From Caldilineaceae bacterium (GTDB taxonomy: Bacteria; Chloroflexota; Anaerolineae; Caldilineales; Caldilineaceae), in the NCBI GenBank assembly GCA_019637695.1, contig JAHBVG010000002.1, positions 62,001 to 126,000 on the forward strand: a DNA stretch of 64,000 nucleotides, written 5' to 3'. Both the position numbers and the translations under genes were made by a program. The notes below the pieces were generated by a model. It worked only from the letters and a program-made list of their open reading frames with translations, was not told the origin of the DNA and searched no databases. Positions 16,606-26,842 of the stretch are shown piece after piece. Position 1 is the first letter of the stretch. Each line of letters starts with the position of its first letter.

Positions 16606-17640
16606 CTAGATCAACCCGGCGGTTTCATCCACGCCCACGGCAATGTTGAAGCATTGAATCGCCTGCCCGCTGGCGCCTTTGATCAAATTGTCGAGGCTCG
16701 ACGTGATGATATATTCTTGTCCATTGGGCCGTGCTGGATCGGCGGGGATGATCCCAATCGCGCAACGATTGCTCTGGACGGTGTGGGCCAGCGTCGCCCC
16801 CTTCCCTAGCGGCAGCAAATGGATGAACGGCTCGTTGGCGTAGCTCTCGGCGTAAAGATCCCAGACCTGAGACTCGGTCACGCCTGCTTCTACTTCCACG
16901 TACATCGTGCTGAGGATGCCACGGTTGACAGGCAACAAATGGGGTGAAAAGAGTACACGATAATTGCGATCCTTGCCGTTGGCGGGGTTGAGGACCTGTT
17001 CGACCTCAGCGATGTGGCGATGGCGATGGCCCACATTGTAAGGAGAGATGTTCTCGTTGGCCTCAACAAAGTGATATTCGAGCTTGGCTTTGCGCCCTGC
17101 GCCGCTCACCCCGCTCTTCGAGTCAGCAATAATGCGCTCGCCCAACCAGCCCGCCTTCGCCAGTGGATAAAGCCCCAGGTTGATGCTTGTGGGATAACAA
17201 CCCGGCACTGCGATCAACCGGCTGCCCTTCAACTGCTCCCGATAGACTTCGCAAAGCCCATAAACCGCACTCTGCAAAAGATCCGCCGCAGTGTGTTCTT
17301 CTTTGTACCAGCGCGTGTAGATCGCCGCATCGTTAAGGCGAAAATCAGCGCTGAGATCGACAACTCGAATGCCAGTGGCGTAGAAGCGCTTCACCGCTTC
17401 CATCGATGCTGCGTGGGGCAAACAGAGGAAGACCACATCCACCTCCTCGATCCGCGTCAGCGCCTCATCCAGCGAGATCAACGGATAATTCCACTGCACC
17501 GGGTAGATCTCATCGTAATTTTGGCCGGCGCTACTTTCACCGGTCAACCAACCGATCTCCAGGTGTGGGTGGCGGTGGATCAACTTGATCAATTCATAGC
17601 CAGTATAGCCGCTGGCGCCGGCGATGCCTGCCTTATACAT
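16606..17640 (-). CDS. argC: N-acetyl-gamma-glutamyl-phosphate reductase
   Basis: A 344-aa enzyme that reduces N-acetylglutamyl phosphate to the semialdehyde. An N-terminal NADP fold (AGIAGASGYTGYELIKLI) is followed by the catalytic Cys in IAVPGCYPTSINLGLYPL and the His-rich segment PYNVGHRHRHIAEVEQVL. The frame is open to 17841, but the strong GAGGAGGAA ribosome binding site fixes the start at the ATG at 17640. It is the first gene of the arginine string, behind a promoter and a leader of about 230 nt that ends in a terminator hairpin. Confidence 0.93.
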   Translation of the reverse strand: MYKAGIAGASGYTGYELIKLIHRHPHLEIGWLTGESSAGQNYDEIYPVQWNYPLISLDEALTRIEEVDVVFLCLPHAASMEAVKRFYATGIRVVDLSADFRLNDAAIYTRWYKEEHTAADLLQSAVYGLCEVYREQLKGSRLIAVPGCYPTSINLGLYPLAKAGWLGERIIADSKSGVSGAGRKAKLEYHFVEANENISPYNVGHRHRHIAEVEQVLNPANGKDRNYRVLFSPHLLPVNRGILSTMYVEVEAGVTESQVWDLYAESYANEPFIHLLPLGKGATLAHTVQSNRCAIGIIPADPARPNGQEYIITSSLDNLIKGASGQAIQCFNIAVGVDETAGLI

Positions 17641-17674
17641 TGCACGATTCCTCCTCACAGAAAAATTGAACAAC

Positions 17675-17701
17675 AAAAAAGCTCTCCATCTGGAGAGCTT
17701 T
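17675..17701 (-). terminator. Intrinsic terminator in the argC leader (candidate attenuator)
   Basis: On the minus strand a 10-bp stem (17701-17692/17687-17678, loop AGAT) is followed by a run of six U residues. It lies between the promoter at 17880-17908 and the argC ribosome binding site, so readthrough must be controlled for the operon to be expressed. Confidence 0.8.
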
Positions 17702-17737
17702 GCATCCTTTAGGCGGCGTCGTTGTCTCGACCCATCC

Positions 17738-17815
17738 TCACCACGCGCAAAGATCCAGACCTTCGTCTGGCAACAAGCGGGCGGGCCTCCTGGCGTTGTG
17801 GATATAGATGGGCAT
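17738..17815 (-). CDS. Candidate leader peptide with Arg codons
   Basis: A 25-codon frame in the argC leader encodes MPIYIHNARRPARLLPDEGL followed by DLCAW. It has two adjacent AGG codons and a CGC codon within five positions. It starts 58 nt after the predicted transcription start with a weak GGGAAAGAG site and stops 37 nt before the terminator stem. This would suit ribosome-stalling attenuation by arginine. It may also be a chance frame. Confidence 0.35.
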   Translation of the reverse strand: MPIYIHNARRPARLLPDEGLDLCAW

Positions 17816-17879
17816 GATCTCTTTCCCAATAGGCGAGACAATATCAGACCGATATACTCAGGGATCTAGAATTGAGCAA

Positions 17880-17908
17880 AGTGTAGCACGGGCGCTCTCC
17901 CCTGTCAA
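17880..17908 (-). promoter_or_regulatory. Promoter of the arginine gene string
   Basis: A -35 TTGACA (17908-17903), 17-bp spacer and -10 TACACT (17885-17880) on the minus strand. The predicted transcript starts near 17873 and has a 5' leader of about 230 nt before argC. Confidence 0.8.
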
Positions 17909-17958
17909 TATTGCATGAATTCTTGCACAACTTTAACCTGAGCGGTGGTAACCTAAGG

Positions 17959-18119
17959 GTGTTGGTTTAAATCTGTATTGATCAGGAAGATGATGAAACG
18001 TAGTGCGGTTTGTAACCGCACGTCTACAGGTGAACGTGCGGTTACAGTCCGACCGCAGCGGTCGGCCCGCACATACAGATTCCACCATGTCGTTGATCAA
18101 TACAGGTGTTGGTTTAAAT
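17959..18119. mobile_element. MITE-like element, copy 1, with 14-bp flanking direct repeats
   Basis: The element at 17973-18105 has terminal inverted repeats CTGTATTGATCA/TGATCAATACAG and internal stem-forming GC-rich sequence including CCGACCGCAGCGGTCGG. It is flanked on both sides by GTGTTGGTTTAAAT (17959-17972 and 18106-18119), which looks like a target-site duplication. A related copy lies in the opposite orientation at 22592-22686. No coding capacity; a transposase would have to act in trans. Confidence 0.7.
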
Positions 18120-18141
18120 TCAGTACGGAAAGTGATAAAAG

Positions 18142-18786
18142 ATGACTCGATTGATCCTGCTCCGCCATGCGGAGACCGAGGCGAATGTGAACCAGATCTG
18201 GCATGGTTCTTTGGATGCGCCGTTGACGCCGCTGGGCCAGACTCAAGTAGAGGCCGCCGCGCGGCGATTGGTTGAACTGCACGCGGACTCCCCTATTGAT
18301 CACATCTACGTATCGCCGTCACCGCGTGCCATGCGCACAGCCCAGGCGATTGCCGAATCCACCCATCATACATTACGCATCGAAGAAGCCCTGCGCGAGA
18401 TGAGCATCGGCGATTGGGAAGGGCGATCCATGGCCTATCTTCGCGAAGTGGATAGACTTTGGGAGCGCTGGCAGGCCGACCCGGAGTTTGCCCCGCCCAA
18501 TGGTGAATCGCCCATCGCCTTTGGACGGCGTGTCCCTGCCATCTATCAGAAAATAGCGGACGATCACCCGAACGAGACAATTTTGACAGTCACTCACGGC
18601 GGTGTGATCAGCAATTTGCTCTCACAATGGCTGGGCGAAGGCCAACAGGATTGGCGCAATTGGGAGCCAACGAACTGCGCCATCACTATTCTCGACTATA
18701 AAGATGGCGTCTGGCATCCTGTCCTGGTGAATGATACATCCCATCTCAAGGAGATCGGCTACTTGCCCAGCGATTGGCTGCAATAG
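18142..18786 (+). CDS. Histidine phosphatase family protein (phosphoglycerate-mutase-like)
   Basis: A 214-aa single-domain enzyme with the phosphohistidine motif LILLRHAETEAN at the N-terminus, a partner Arg in SPSPRAMRTAQAIAE, the Glu in LREMSIGDWEG and the second catalytic His in TVTHGGVISNLL. Members include cobalamin-pathway phosphatases, broad phosphatases and 2,3-bisphosphoglycerate-dependent mutases; this short form is most likely a phosphatase. The ribosome binding site is weak. It is convergent with the thiolase gene and lies just after a MITE-like insertion. Confidence 0.8.
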   Translation: MTRLILLRHAETEANVNQIWHGSLDAPLTPLGQTQVEAAARRLVELHADSPIDHIYVSPSPRAMRTAQAIAESTHHTLRIEEALREMSIGDWEGRSMAYLREVDRLWERWQADPEFAPPNGESPIAFGRRVPAIYQKIADDHPNETILTVTHGGVISNLLSQWLGEGQQDWRNWEPTNCAITILDYKDGVWHPVLVNDTSHLKEIGYLPSDWLQ

Positions 18787-18791
18787 ACGCA

Positions 18792-19922
18792 CTACAGCCG
18801 TTCAATCACCGTGGCTGTGGCCTGTCCGTGGCCGATACACATCGTCTGCAAGCCGTAGCGTCCTTTTGTGCGTTCGAGTTCGTGGATGAGTTTGGTCATC
18901 AGGATTGCGCCTGTGGCCCCCAATGGATGGCCCATGGCGATGGCGCCGCCATTGGGATTGACCCGCGCCGGCGCCGGCTCGATCTCGTGCATCCATGCCA
19001 GTACTACCGATGCAAACGCCTCGTTGATCTCGATGATGTCGATCTCGCCGATCTGTAACCCGGCTCGTTTCAACGCCTTCTGCGTCGCGGGGATGGGACC
19101 GGTAAGCATCAACTCAGGATCGCTGCCCACGGCAACACGGCTGAGGAAGCGCGCCCGTGGACGCAATCCCAGTTCCTCGGCTTTTTGCCGTTCCATCAAC
19201 AGGAGAGCAGACGCGCCATCGCTGATCTGGCTGGCATTCCCCGCAGTTACTACGCCATCCTCACGGAAGGCGGGCTTGAGCCCAGCCATCTTCGCCAGAT
19301 CCGGCTCAAAGCGGATACCCTCATCGTAATCCAATTTTTGCGCACCATGATTGATGGAGATAGGGGCGATCTCGCGTCGGAAGTAGCCATTGTGGGTGGC
19401 CGCTGCCGCTTTCTCGTGGCTATGGAAGGCAAATTCATCCAATGCGGTACGTGTGAACCCCCATTTTTCGGCGACCATCTCGGCTGAGATCCCTTGATGG
19501 AGCAATCGATAGGGTGGGTCAGCGGGGAATTGGGGTGGATAATCGGCCATCATGGTGACGCGGCTCATGTTCTCGACGCCCGCAGCGATAACGATATCGG
19601 CATCGCCCGCTTCAATCGCCTGCGCCGCAAAATGGATCGCCTGTTGGCTCGATCCGCACATGCGGTTAATACTGACCGCTGGCACTTCCACCGGAAAGTC
19701 CGCATAGAGCGCCGCGAGTCGGCCAATGTTTGCGCCTTGTTCCCCAGTCTGGGTAACACAACCCATAATGACGTCATCTACAAGGGCAGGTTCGATCCCC
19801 GCACGTTTCACAACTTCGGCGAGAACGAACGCCGCCAAAAGTATAGGTTCGCACTGACTTAAACTTCCTCCACGTCTGCCTATAGGACTACGCACTGCTT
19901 CGACGATCACTGCTTCTCGCAT
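18792..19922 (-). CDS. Acetyl-CoA acyltransferase (thiolase)
   Basis: A 376-aa thiolase. The acyl-accepting Cys is in SINRMCGSSQQAIHFAAQAI, the catalytic His in GGAIAMGHPLGATGA, and the second Cys in TMCIGHGQA. The type fits either degradative 3-ketoacyl-CoA thiolase or acetoacetyl-CoA thiolase. The start at 19922 was chosen for the AAGGAGGGATC site; the frame extends to 20033 without one. No other beta-oxidation gene is adjacent, so the pathway is not fixed by context. Confidence 0.88.
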   Translation of the reverse strand: MREAVIVEAVRSPIGRRGGSLSQCEPILLAAFVLAEVVKRAGIEPALVDDVIMGCVTQTGEQGANIGRLAALYADFPVEVPAVSINRMCGSSQQAIHFAAQAIEAGDADIVIAAGVENMSRVTMMADYPPQFPADPPYRLLHQGISAEMVAEKWGFTRTALDEFAFHSHEKAAAATHNGYFRREIAPISINHGAQKLDYDEGIRFEPDLAKMAGLKPAFREDGVVTAGNASQISDGASALLLMERQKAEELGLRPRARFLSRVAVGSDPELMLTGPIPATQKALKRAGLQIGEIDIIEINEAFASVVLAWMHEIEPAPARVNPNGGAIAMGHPLGATGAILMTKLIHELERTKGRYGLQTMCIGHGQATATVIERL

Positions 19923-20093
19923 GATCCCTCCTTTTGTAAACAACTTGTTAAAAAAATCCCAAATTGGGTATTGAAATCCCAAAATGTGGGTGCTATAATG
20001 GGTCATTCTGCGAGGAGGAAGGCTCTCTCGCACTTTTTGTGCCTTACGACTTTACTGGTTTAGCCCTACGCGGCCAGTCGAGTCTCATCGAAA

Positions 20094-20109
20094 TGTTTCA
20101 CGTGAAACA
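20094..20109. other. parS centromere-like site
   Basis: A perfect 16-bp palindrome TGTTTCACGTGAAACA that matches the bacterial parS consensus bound by ParB. It lies in the divergent gap between the thiolase and methyltransferase genes. Such sites cluster near the replication origin, in keeping with gyrB and rpoD within 6 kb. Confidence 0.85.
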
Positions 20110-20143
20110 TATTATAGCGATCTTCTGAGCAAGTTTTGAACAC

Positions 20144-21097
20144 GTGATGAATATACCAGTTATGGGAGAACAAAACCAGGCAGATACGCCTGTTATTGAT
20201 TATGAGGGCAGCGACTATCGTCAGGCTTTTTGGGAAGGCCAGGGACGTGAGTACGAAGATATGGTCGAGCGGGCGGCCCTTCGCCAGTTGATGCCCATGT
20301 CAGGAGATCGGATCGCCGAGATCGGCGCTGGCTTTGGTCGTCTAGCAGATCTTTATACTGGCTACAAACAGATCATTCTCTTCGACTACAGCCGTACAAT
20401 GCTGGCAGATGCTGTATCCCGTTGGGGGAGTGAAGATCGTTTTATTTTTGTGGCAGGCAACGTTTATACATTGCCCTTTGCCAGCGGCATTTTAGATACT
20501 TTGGTGATGATGCGGGTGATGCATCATCTGGCCGATGTACCGACGGCGTTGGCGCAGATCGAACGCTCCTTGCATGGGCAGAGTGTTGCCATTATTGAGT
20601 ATGCCAATAAGCGAAATTTGAAAGCCATTGGCCGATGGTTGCTCCAACGCCAAAACTGGTCGCCCTTTGCGCTGGAGCCTGTTGAATTTGTTAAGCTTAA
20701 CTTTGATTTTCACCCGGTATGGATGGCGGCGAGATTTGCTGAAGCTCGTCTGCGCACGGAACGCCGTTTTGCGCTATCGCACTTTCGACTGCCGTTCTTA
20801 AAGCAGAGGATGTCGGCAGAGACGTTGGTCGGTTTCGAGCAGAAGTTCTTCGCGCTGGCAGGGAACTTTCCCCTGTCGCCCAGCGTCTTCACGGCTCTCC
20901 GCTCAAGTCAAGGTCGGGAGAAACGTGTGGGCAGTGGCGATCTAAAATCGGTAGCGGCGCTCTTTTGTTGTCCTTATTGTACTACAGATGAATTAGAGCA
21001 ACGCGCCGATGATCTCGTCGTTTGCCCGGATTGTGGTCGAGGCTATCAGCGCCGTAATCAGATATGGGATTTTAAAGAGCCAATTCTCAGGAAGTAA
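20144..21097 (+). CDS. SAM-dependent methyltransferase with C-terminal zinc ribbon
   Basis: A 317-aa class I methyltransferase (Methyltransf_11 type). SAM motif I is IAEIGAGFGRLADLY (about residues 58-72), the acidic loop is IILFDYSRTML, and the later motif is LVMMRVMHHLADV. The C-terminus carries a Trm112-like zinc ribbon: FCCPYC, then VCPDCGRGYQ. Start is the GTG at 20144 or the ATG at 20147; the ribosome binding site is weak. The substrate is unknown; the ribbon suggests a nucleic acid or protein partner. Its promoter region holds the parS site. Confidence 0.8.
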   Translation: MMNIPVMGEQNQADTPVIDYEGSDYRQAFWEGQGREYEDMVERAALRQLMPMSGDRIAEIGAGFGRLADLYTGYKQIILFDYSRTMLADAVSRWGSEDRFIFVAGNVYTLPFASGILDTLVMMRVMHHLADVPTALAQIERSLHGQSVAIIEYANKRNLKAIGRWLLQRQNWSPFALEPVEFVKLNFDFHPVWMAARFAEARLRTERRFALSHFRLPFLKQRMSAETLVGFEQKFFALAGNFPLSPSVFTALRSSQGREKRVGSGDLKSVAALFCCPYCTTDELEQRADDLVVCPDCGRGYQRRNQIWDFKEPILRK

Positions 21098-21308
21098 CTG
21101 TGTCAGGAAAAAATAAAATAGTACGCAACGAAGCGGGGATATTGTCTCCAGGTTAAGTGGAATCTCTCTTATAGAGACAAATCATCTGTTATTGTAAAGT
21201 TGAATTCCTCAGTTGGAACATGTTGATATTTACGCAGCAAGTGATGGCGGGTCGAGCATCTGCACCGCTTGGTGGTGACGCCAATTGAGTAACTAGAGAG
21301 GCATAAAG

Positions 21309-22523
21309 ATGGCAGAAGAAAATCTGACAACACAGGTTCATCCTGAACACGAGGAACAGCAGGTAACGGTGATGTCCCCTCAACAGGCGCAGGAGCACTT
21401 GCTGCATTTGGGGCGCTCGAAGGGGTTCGTTAGCTATGATGATGTTCTGCGAGTGATGCCCGAGGTTGAAAATAGCATTGATCAACTTGAGGACATCTTT
21501 GCAACGTTGTTCGAGCAGGGGATCGGCGTCGGTCAGAAAGAAGAGACCGAAGACGAGGAACCCGAAGAGATCATCGAGGGCGTTGAAGAAGAAGAAGAGT
21601 TCGATCTAAGCCAGATCGAAATCGATGATTCCATCAGTCTCTACCTGAAGGAGATCGGCCGCGTCCCCTTGTTGACCGCTGAGGAAGAAGTTGATCTGGC
21701 CAAGCGGATGGAAAAGGGACGGATTTCGCGCCAGAAACTTTCGGACGGTATGGAAGATTGGGAAGAGCGCGAACGGTTGCTCTTATTGGTGCGCGATGGT
21801 CAGGCCGCCCAAGAACATTTGATCAAGGCCAATAGCCGTTTGGTGGTCAGTGTCGCCAAGAAATATGTCGGTCGCGGCGTCCCCTTCCTCGATTTGATTC
21901 AGGAGGGCAACATTGGCTTGATCCGCGCGGTGAAGAAATTTGATTACCGCCGCGGGTACAAATTCAGCACCTATGCCACCTGGTGGATTCGTCAGGCGGT
22001 AACGCGTGCCATTGCCGACCAGGGGCGCACGATCCGTGTGCCTGTCCACATGTATGAGCAGATCAACCGGCTGACACGCACCAGCCGCCAGCTTGTACAA
22101 GAACTGGGTCGCGACCCGACCACCGAGGAGATCGCCGAGGAATTGGGCGTCACCCCGAAGAAGGTCGAACACATTATGCGTGTCAGCCAGCGTCCGCTCA
22201 GCCTGGAAATGCCTGTGGGCGAAGAGGAAGACAGCTATCTAGGCGACTTCATTGAGGATGAAGATGCCGATAGTCCTCAGGACGCCGCCGGGCAGCAATT
22301 GCTGCGCGAGGTGATTGACGAGATCTTCCAAAGCCTGACCCCGCGTGAGGTGCGCATTCTTCAGCTTCGCTTTGGGCTGGTAGATGGCTACTGCTACACG
22401 CTAGAGGAAGTAGGCAAAAAGTTCGGCGTCACCCGTGAACGCATCCGCCAGATTGAGGCGCAGGCGTTGAGCCGTCTACGCCATCCTAGCCGCAGCCGCA
22501 AACTGCGCGATTACCTCTCCTGA
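21309..22523 (+). CDS. rpoD: Primary RNA polymerase sigma factor
   Basis: A 404-aa sigma-70 factor. A region 1.1-like domain is followed by an acidic linker ([24 protein letters not shown]). Region 1.2 is [20 protein letters not shown], region 2 includes [20 protein letters not shown] and the -10 reading segment [19 protein letters not shown], region 3 is present, and region 4.2 is [20 protein letters not shown]. This is the housekeeping type. The start is supported by AGAGAGG before the ATG. The gap 21098-21308 upstream is non-coding, with a TTGTCTC/GAGACAA inverted repeat and no gene. Confidence 0.95.
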   Translation: MAEENLTTQVHPEHEEQQVTVMSPQQAQEHLLHLGRSKGFVSYDDVLRVMPEVENSIDQLEDIFATLFEQGIGVGQKEETEDEEPEEIIEGVEEEEEFDLSQIEIDDSISLYLKEIGRVPLLTAEEEVDLAKRMEKGRISRQKLSDGMEDWEERERLLLLVRDGQAAQEHLIKANSRLVVSVAKKYVGRGVPFLDLIQEGNIGLIRAVKKFDYRRGYKFSTYATWWIRQAVTRAIADQGRTIRVPVHMYEQINRLTRTSRQLVQELGRDPTTEEIAEELGVTPKKVEHIMRVSQRPLSLEMPVGEEEDSYLGDFIEDEDADSPQDAAGQQLLREVIDEIFQSLTPREVRILQLRFGLVDGYCYTLEEVGKKFGVTRERIRQIEAQALSRLRHPSRSRKLRDYLS

Positions 22524-22550
22524 TCCAATCAACCCACTCGCCTAAGTTAA

Positions 22551-22584
22551 AAGGACCCTGATCTCTGCATCAGGGTCCTTTTTT
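22551..22584 (+). terminator. rpoD intrinsic terminator
   Basis: A 12-bp perfect stem AAGGACCCTGAT/ATCAGGGTCCTT (22551-22562/22569-22580) is followed by a T run. Its tail is part of a 13-bp sequence that is duplicated at 22687-22699 by the adjacent element insertion. Confidence 0.92.
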
Positions 22585-22699
22585 GTTCAACTGTGTACTG
22601 ATCAACGACATGGTGGAATCTGTAGGTGCGGGCCGACCGTTGCGGTCGGCCCGCACCTACGTTTCATCATCTTCCTGATCAATACATTTTTTGTTCAAC
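22579..22699. mobile_element. MITE-like element, copy 2, inserted in the rpoD terminator tail
   Basis: The core at 22592-22686 has imperfect terminal repeats (TGTACTGATCAACG... and ...TTCCTGATCAATACA) and a large internal palindrome built from GTAGGTGCGGGCCGACCG and its complement. It matches the ends of the 17973-18105 element in inverted orientation. The flanks at 22579-22591 and 22687-22699 are identical (TTTTTTGTTCAAC), consistent with a 13-bp target duplication. Confidence 0.72.
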
Positions 22700-23222
22700 C
22701 GCCTGGCCGCAAGATCTCCTCTCCCTCCATCTCTTTTTGTTTCGTTTGTTCAACCTTATTGACGTAGCCAGAGAGATAACTCAGTAACGGAAAGATCGGA
22801 TCGAGGATCTCGGATAGGCCACTGCTCGCCATGCTAAGCAGGAAGAGGCGCCCGGTGCGCGGGGAAAGCAGATAAATGGCGCTGTTGAATGTGCCCGCCC
22901 AGACGCTGGAACAGTAGGCGCAGGTAAGCAACTGGCCAATGGCGCGCTGCAAACCTTCGCCTTTGGGTTCTTCGCTGGTGCCTTCAATTTGTTCCGCCCC
23001 TTGACCCGGCTCAATGAAGGGAAAACGCAAGTATTGGGTCACTCGGTCATAGCTGATAAGACGGCTGAGCCGATAGGTAGCCAGGCCAAGCAGAACAATA
23101 TCCGCATTGCCCACTTTAATCTTCATCTTTTTGTTGCGGCGGAGCAGCAGAGCTAATGACGAAAAGAAGACCATGTAGACAAGTGTGATAAAAGAGTACG
23201 CTCCATAAGATCGGTTTTCCAT
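22695..23222 (-). CDS. DUF1360 membrane protein
   Basis: A 175-aa protein with a first membrane helix (SFITLVYMVFFSSLALLL), then the DUF1360 pattern: ATYRLSRLISYDRVTQYLRF, a Glu/Gly-rich loop, and GQLLTCAYCSSVWAGTFN with its Cys pair. A further hydrophobic segment follows. Function is unknown; related small proteins occur in Firmicutes. The start at 23222 follows an AAGGGAAC site. Its stop codon lies within the 13-bp direct repeat made by the neighbouring element insertion, so the last codons may have been affected. Confidence 0.7.
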   Translation of the reverse strand: MENRSYGAYSFITLVYMVFFSSLALLLRRNKKMKIKVGNADIVLLGLATYRLSRLISYDRVTQYLRFPFIEPGQGAEQIEGTSEEPKGEGLQRAIGQLLTCAYCSSVWAGTFNSAIYLLSPRTGRLFLLSMASSGLSEILDPIFPLLSYLSGYVNKVEQTKQKEMEGEEILRPGG

Positions 23223-23433
23223 AAAAGTTCCCTTCGATGCTCTGACGCTTCTGTAAAACGCCAGCATGCCGTGTTCTCGACCTGGCAATGCTGGCTAACT
23301 GTGTTGTTTCGCGGTCTTAGGCCGCTGCCGTTTCAAACCAATCATACCCTCCTAAAACTTGCTTTGACTATATGTACTGATACAAGAGGACGATACACAA
23401 GCAGACACAAGACGCTCACATCGTTGCACCTTC

Positions 23434-23477
23434 CAAAAGGAAGAGGGCGCTGCCGCGGCAGCGCCCTCTTCCTTTTG
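23434..23477 (-). terminator. gyrB terminator-like palindrome
   Basis: A perfect 44-bp palindrome with 22-bp arms (23434-23455/23456-23477), ending in TTTTG on the minus strand, 24 bp after the gyrB stop. It is very stable and probably terminates gyrB transcripts. Confidence 0.75.
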
Positions 23478-23500
23478 TGTTGTCAATTTGAACAGATGAG

Positions 23501-25480
<1,980 letters not shown>

Positions 25481-25529
25481 TCATAGGCGCCGCGAAGTCA
25501 GTTCAAAAAAGAGATCAGCGATCCCCGAC

Positions 25530-26576
25530 CTACGCCTGCTGACCTGTTGCTACTGTCGGCTGGCCCGCCAGGGTAAGAATTCGAGTGCGATAAAAAACCA
25601 AAAGCGCCATCACCATCCCCGTGCCGAGGAAGGCATTGACCGGGGCAGCGATGATCAGGCCAATCGGTCCGCTCACGGCCAATTGGCTTAAAAGCAGACC
25701 CATCCCCATTGAGATCAGGCTTGTGGTCAAAATGAAACCCAGCGTTGTCCAAAAGTTGTGACGCACGAGCATGACACTGCGGATCACCGCTTGTGAGATG
25801 GGCAGGTCGTCGAGTACCAGCCCGATGGTGACAAAATAAAGATAGAAAAAGACGACGACCGAAAGTCCGCTCATCAAGACAATCGCGCCGCTGCCCAGCG
25901 CCGGGCTGAACAACATGAGCAATGTCATGCCAATCGTCGCGGGGATGTAGATGATCATCATCAGCAGGAATACACCTACCACAAAGAGCAGAGTGCGCAG
26001 CCAGTGGCGCAGCAACTGAATGAAGAACCGATTCACAGATACCCGTTTGTGTCCTTCACCGAGGGGAAGCGCCAGGGCCAACAAATTCATATAGAGTACG
26101 CCGATCAAGATCCCCAACAGGCCAAAGCCCAGCGCCAGGATCCCTGCTGTACTGACCGACTCAATTTGAATGCTGGTGTGCGGATTCTTGAGCATGGGCA
26201 CAGTCACCAATAGACTGGGGACATGGTAAAGCGTGCGGTTGACCATAAATTCAAACAAGTTGAACGAAGGCCCCACTGCGGAGAGCATCTCGGCCATCTG
26301 CTCTGTGGTGCTGTTCAACCCGCTCCCCGCCTCGCCCATACCAGCGCCCATCTCCCGGTAAAAAACCACCAGCCTCGCCATGAGCGGCTCAACGCCCAGG
26401 CGCGGCGCCAACCAAAGGACGGCATCCAACAACAACGGCAGGAACAACAATTCCAGCCGTCGCATCAAGAATCGATATCCTGCTGATAAACTATCAACTA
26501 TGCCCACAGCGCTCCCCTGAAGAAAAACGAAAATCTCATTGACATCTACGCCAGCGGTCAAAAACCCATTCGTCAT
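25530..26576 (-). CDS. Polytopic membrane protein of unknown function
   Basis: A 348-aa protein with about six membrane helices, including LGFGLLGILIGVLYMNLLAL, LLFVVGVFLLMMIIYIPATI and TLGFILTTSLISMGMGLLLS. A soluble loop lies between helices 1 and 2 (residues 50-115). The start at 26576 is tentative; the frame is open to 26801 but the extra part is not protein-like. No family is recognised. It lies 77 bp upstream of gyrB on the same strand. Confidence 0.6.
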   Translation of the reverse strand: MTNGFLTAGVDVNEIFVFLQGSAVGIVDSLSAGYRFLMRRLELLFLPLLLDAVLWLAPRLGVEPLMARLVVFYREMGAGMGEAGSGLNSTTEQMAEMLSAVGPSFNLFEFMVNRTLYHVPSLLVTVPMLKNPHTSIQIESVSTAGILALGFGLLGILIGVLYMNLLALALPLGEGHKRVSVNRFFIQLLRHWLRTLLFVVGVFLLMMIIYIPATIGMTLLMLFSPALGSGAIVLMSGLSVVVFFYLYFVTIGLVLDDLPISQAVIRSVMLVRHNFWTTLGFILTTSLISMGMGLLLSQLAVSGPIGLIIAAPVNAFLGTGMVMALLVFYRTRILTLAGQPTVATGQQA

Positions 26577-26842
26577 ACCAGTATCGTTTGTTGAGACCTG
26601 GGGTATTTTACCATAAATTTCGCTGAAAGGCGAAGTTTTTACCTCTTGAAAACAGAACATTTGTTCAAGACAAGGTAGAGGGTTGTGCAATTGACGAGAT
26701 TGACCGGCAGGGCTACAATTTCGCGGATCGAGATCGTGGGCATGGTCAGGAACCCAACTCACCCTCAGGACGTTTGTCTCGATGTCGCGCTCTGCGCACA
26801 CTCATTCCCATCCTATAGCTCAAACCACACAGGAGTTTGGTG

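Noticed and set aside
17708..17760. Possible T-box antiterminator in the argC leader
   Set aside because: No AGGGTGGNACCGCG-like sequence is present; only generic hairpins are seen.
17641..17841. N-terminal extension of argC through the leader
   Set aside because: The extension would translate the terminator hairpin and leader; the strong ribosome binding site directly before 17640 sets the start.
26655..26666. GAACATTTGTTC, matching the Gram-positive LexA box pattern GAAC-N4-GTTC
   Set aside because: An 8-base palindromic pattern is expected about once in 64 kb by chance, and neither murA nor the membrane protein is a typical SOS gene.
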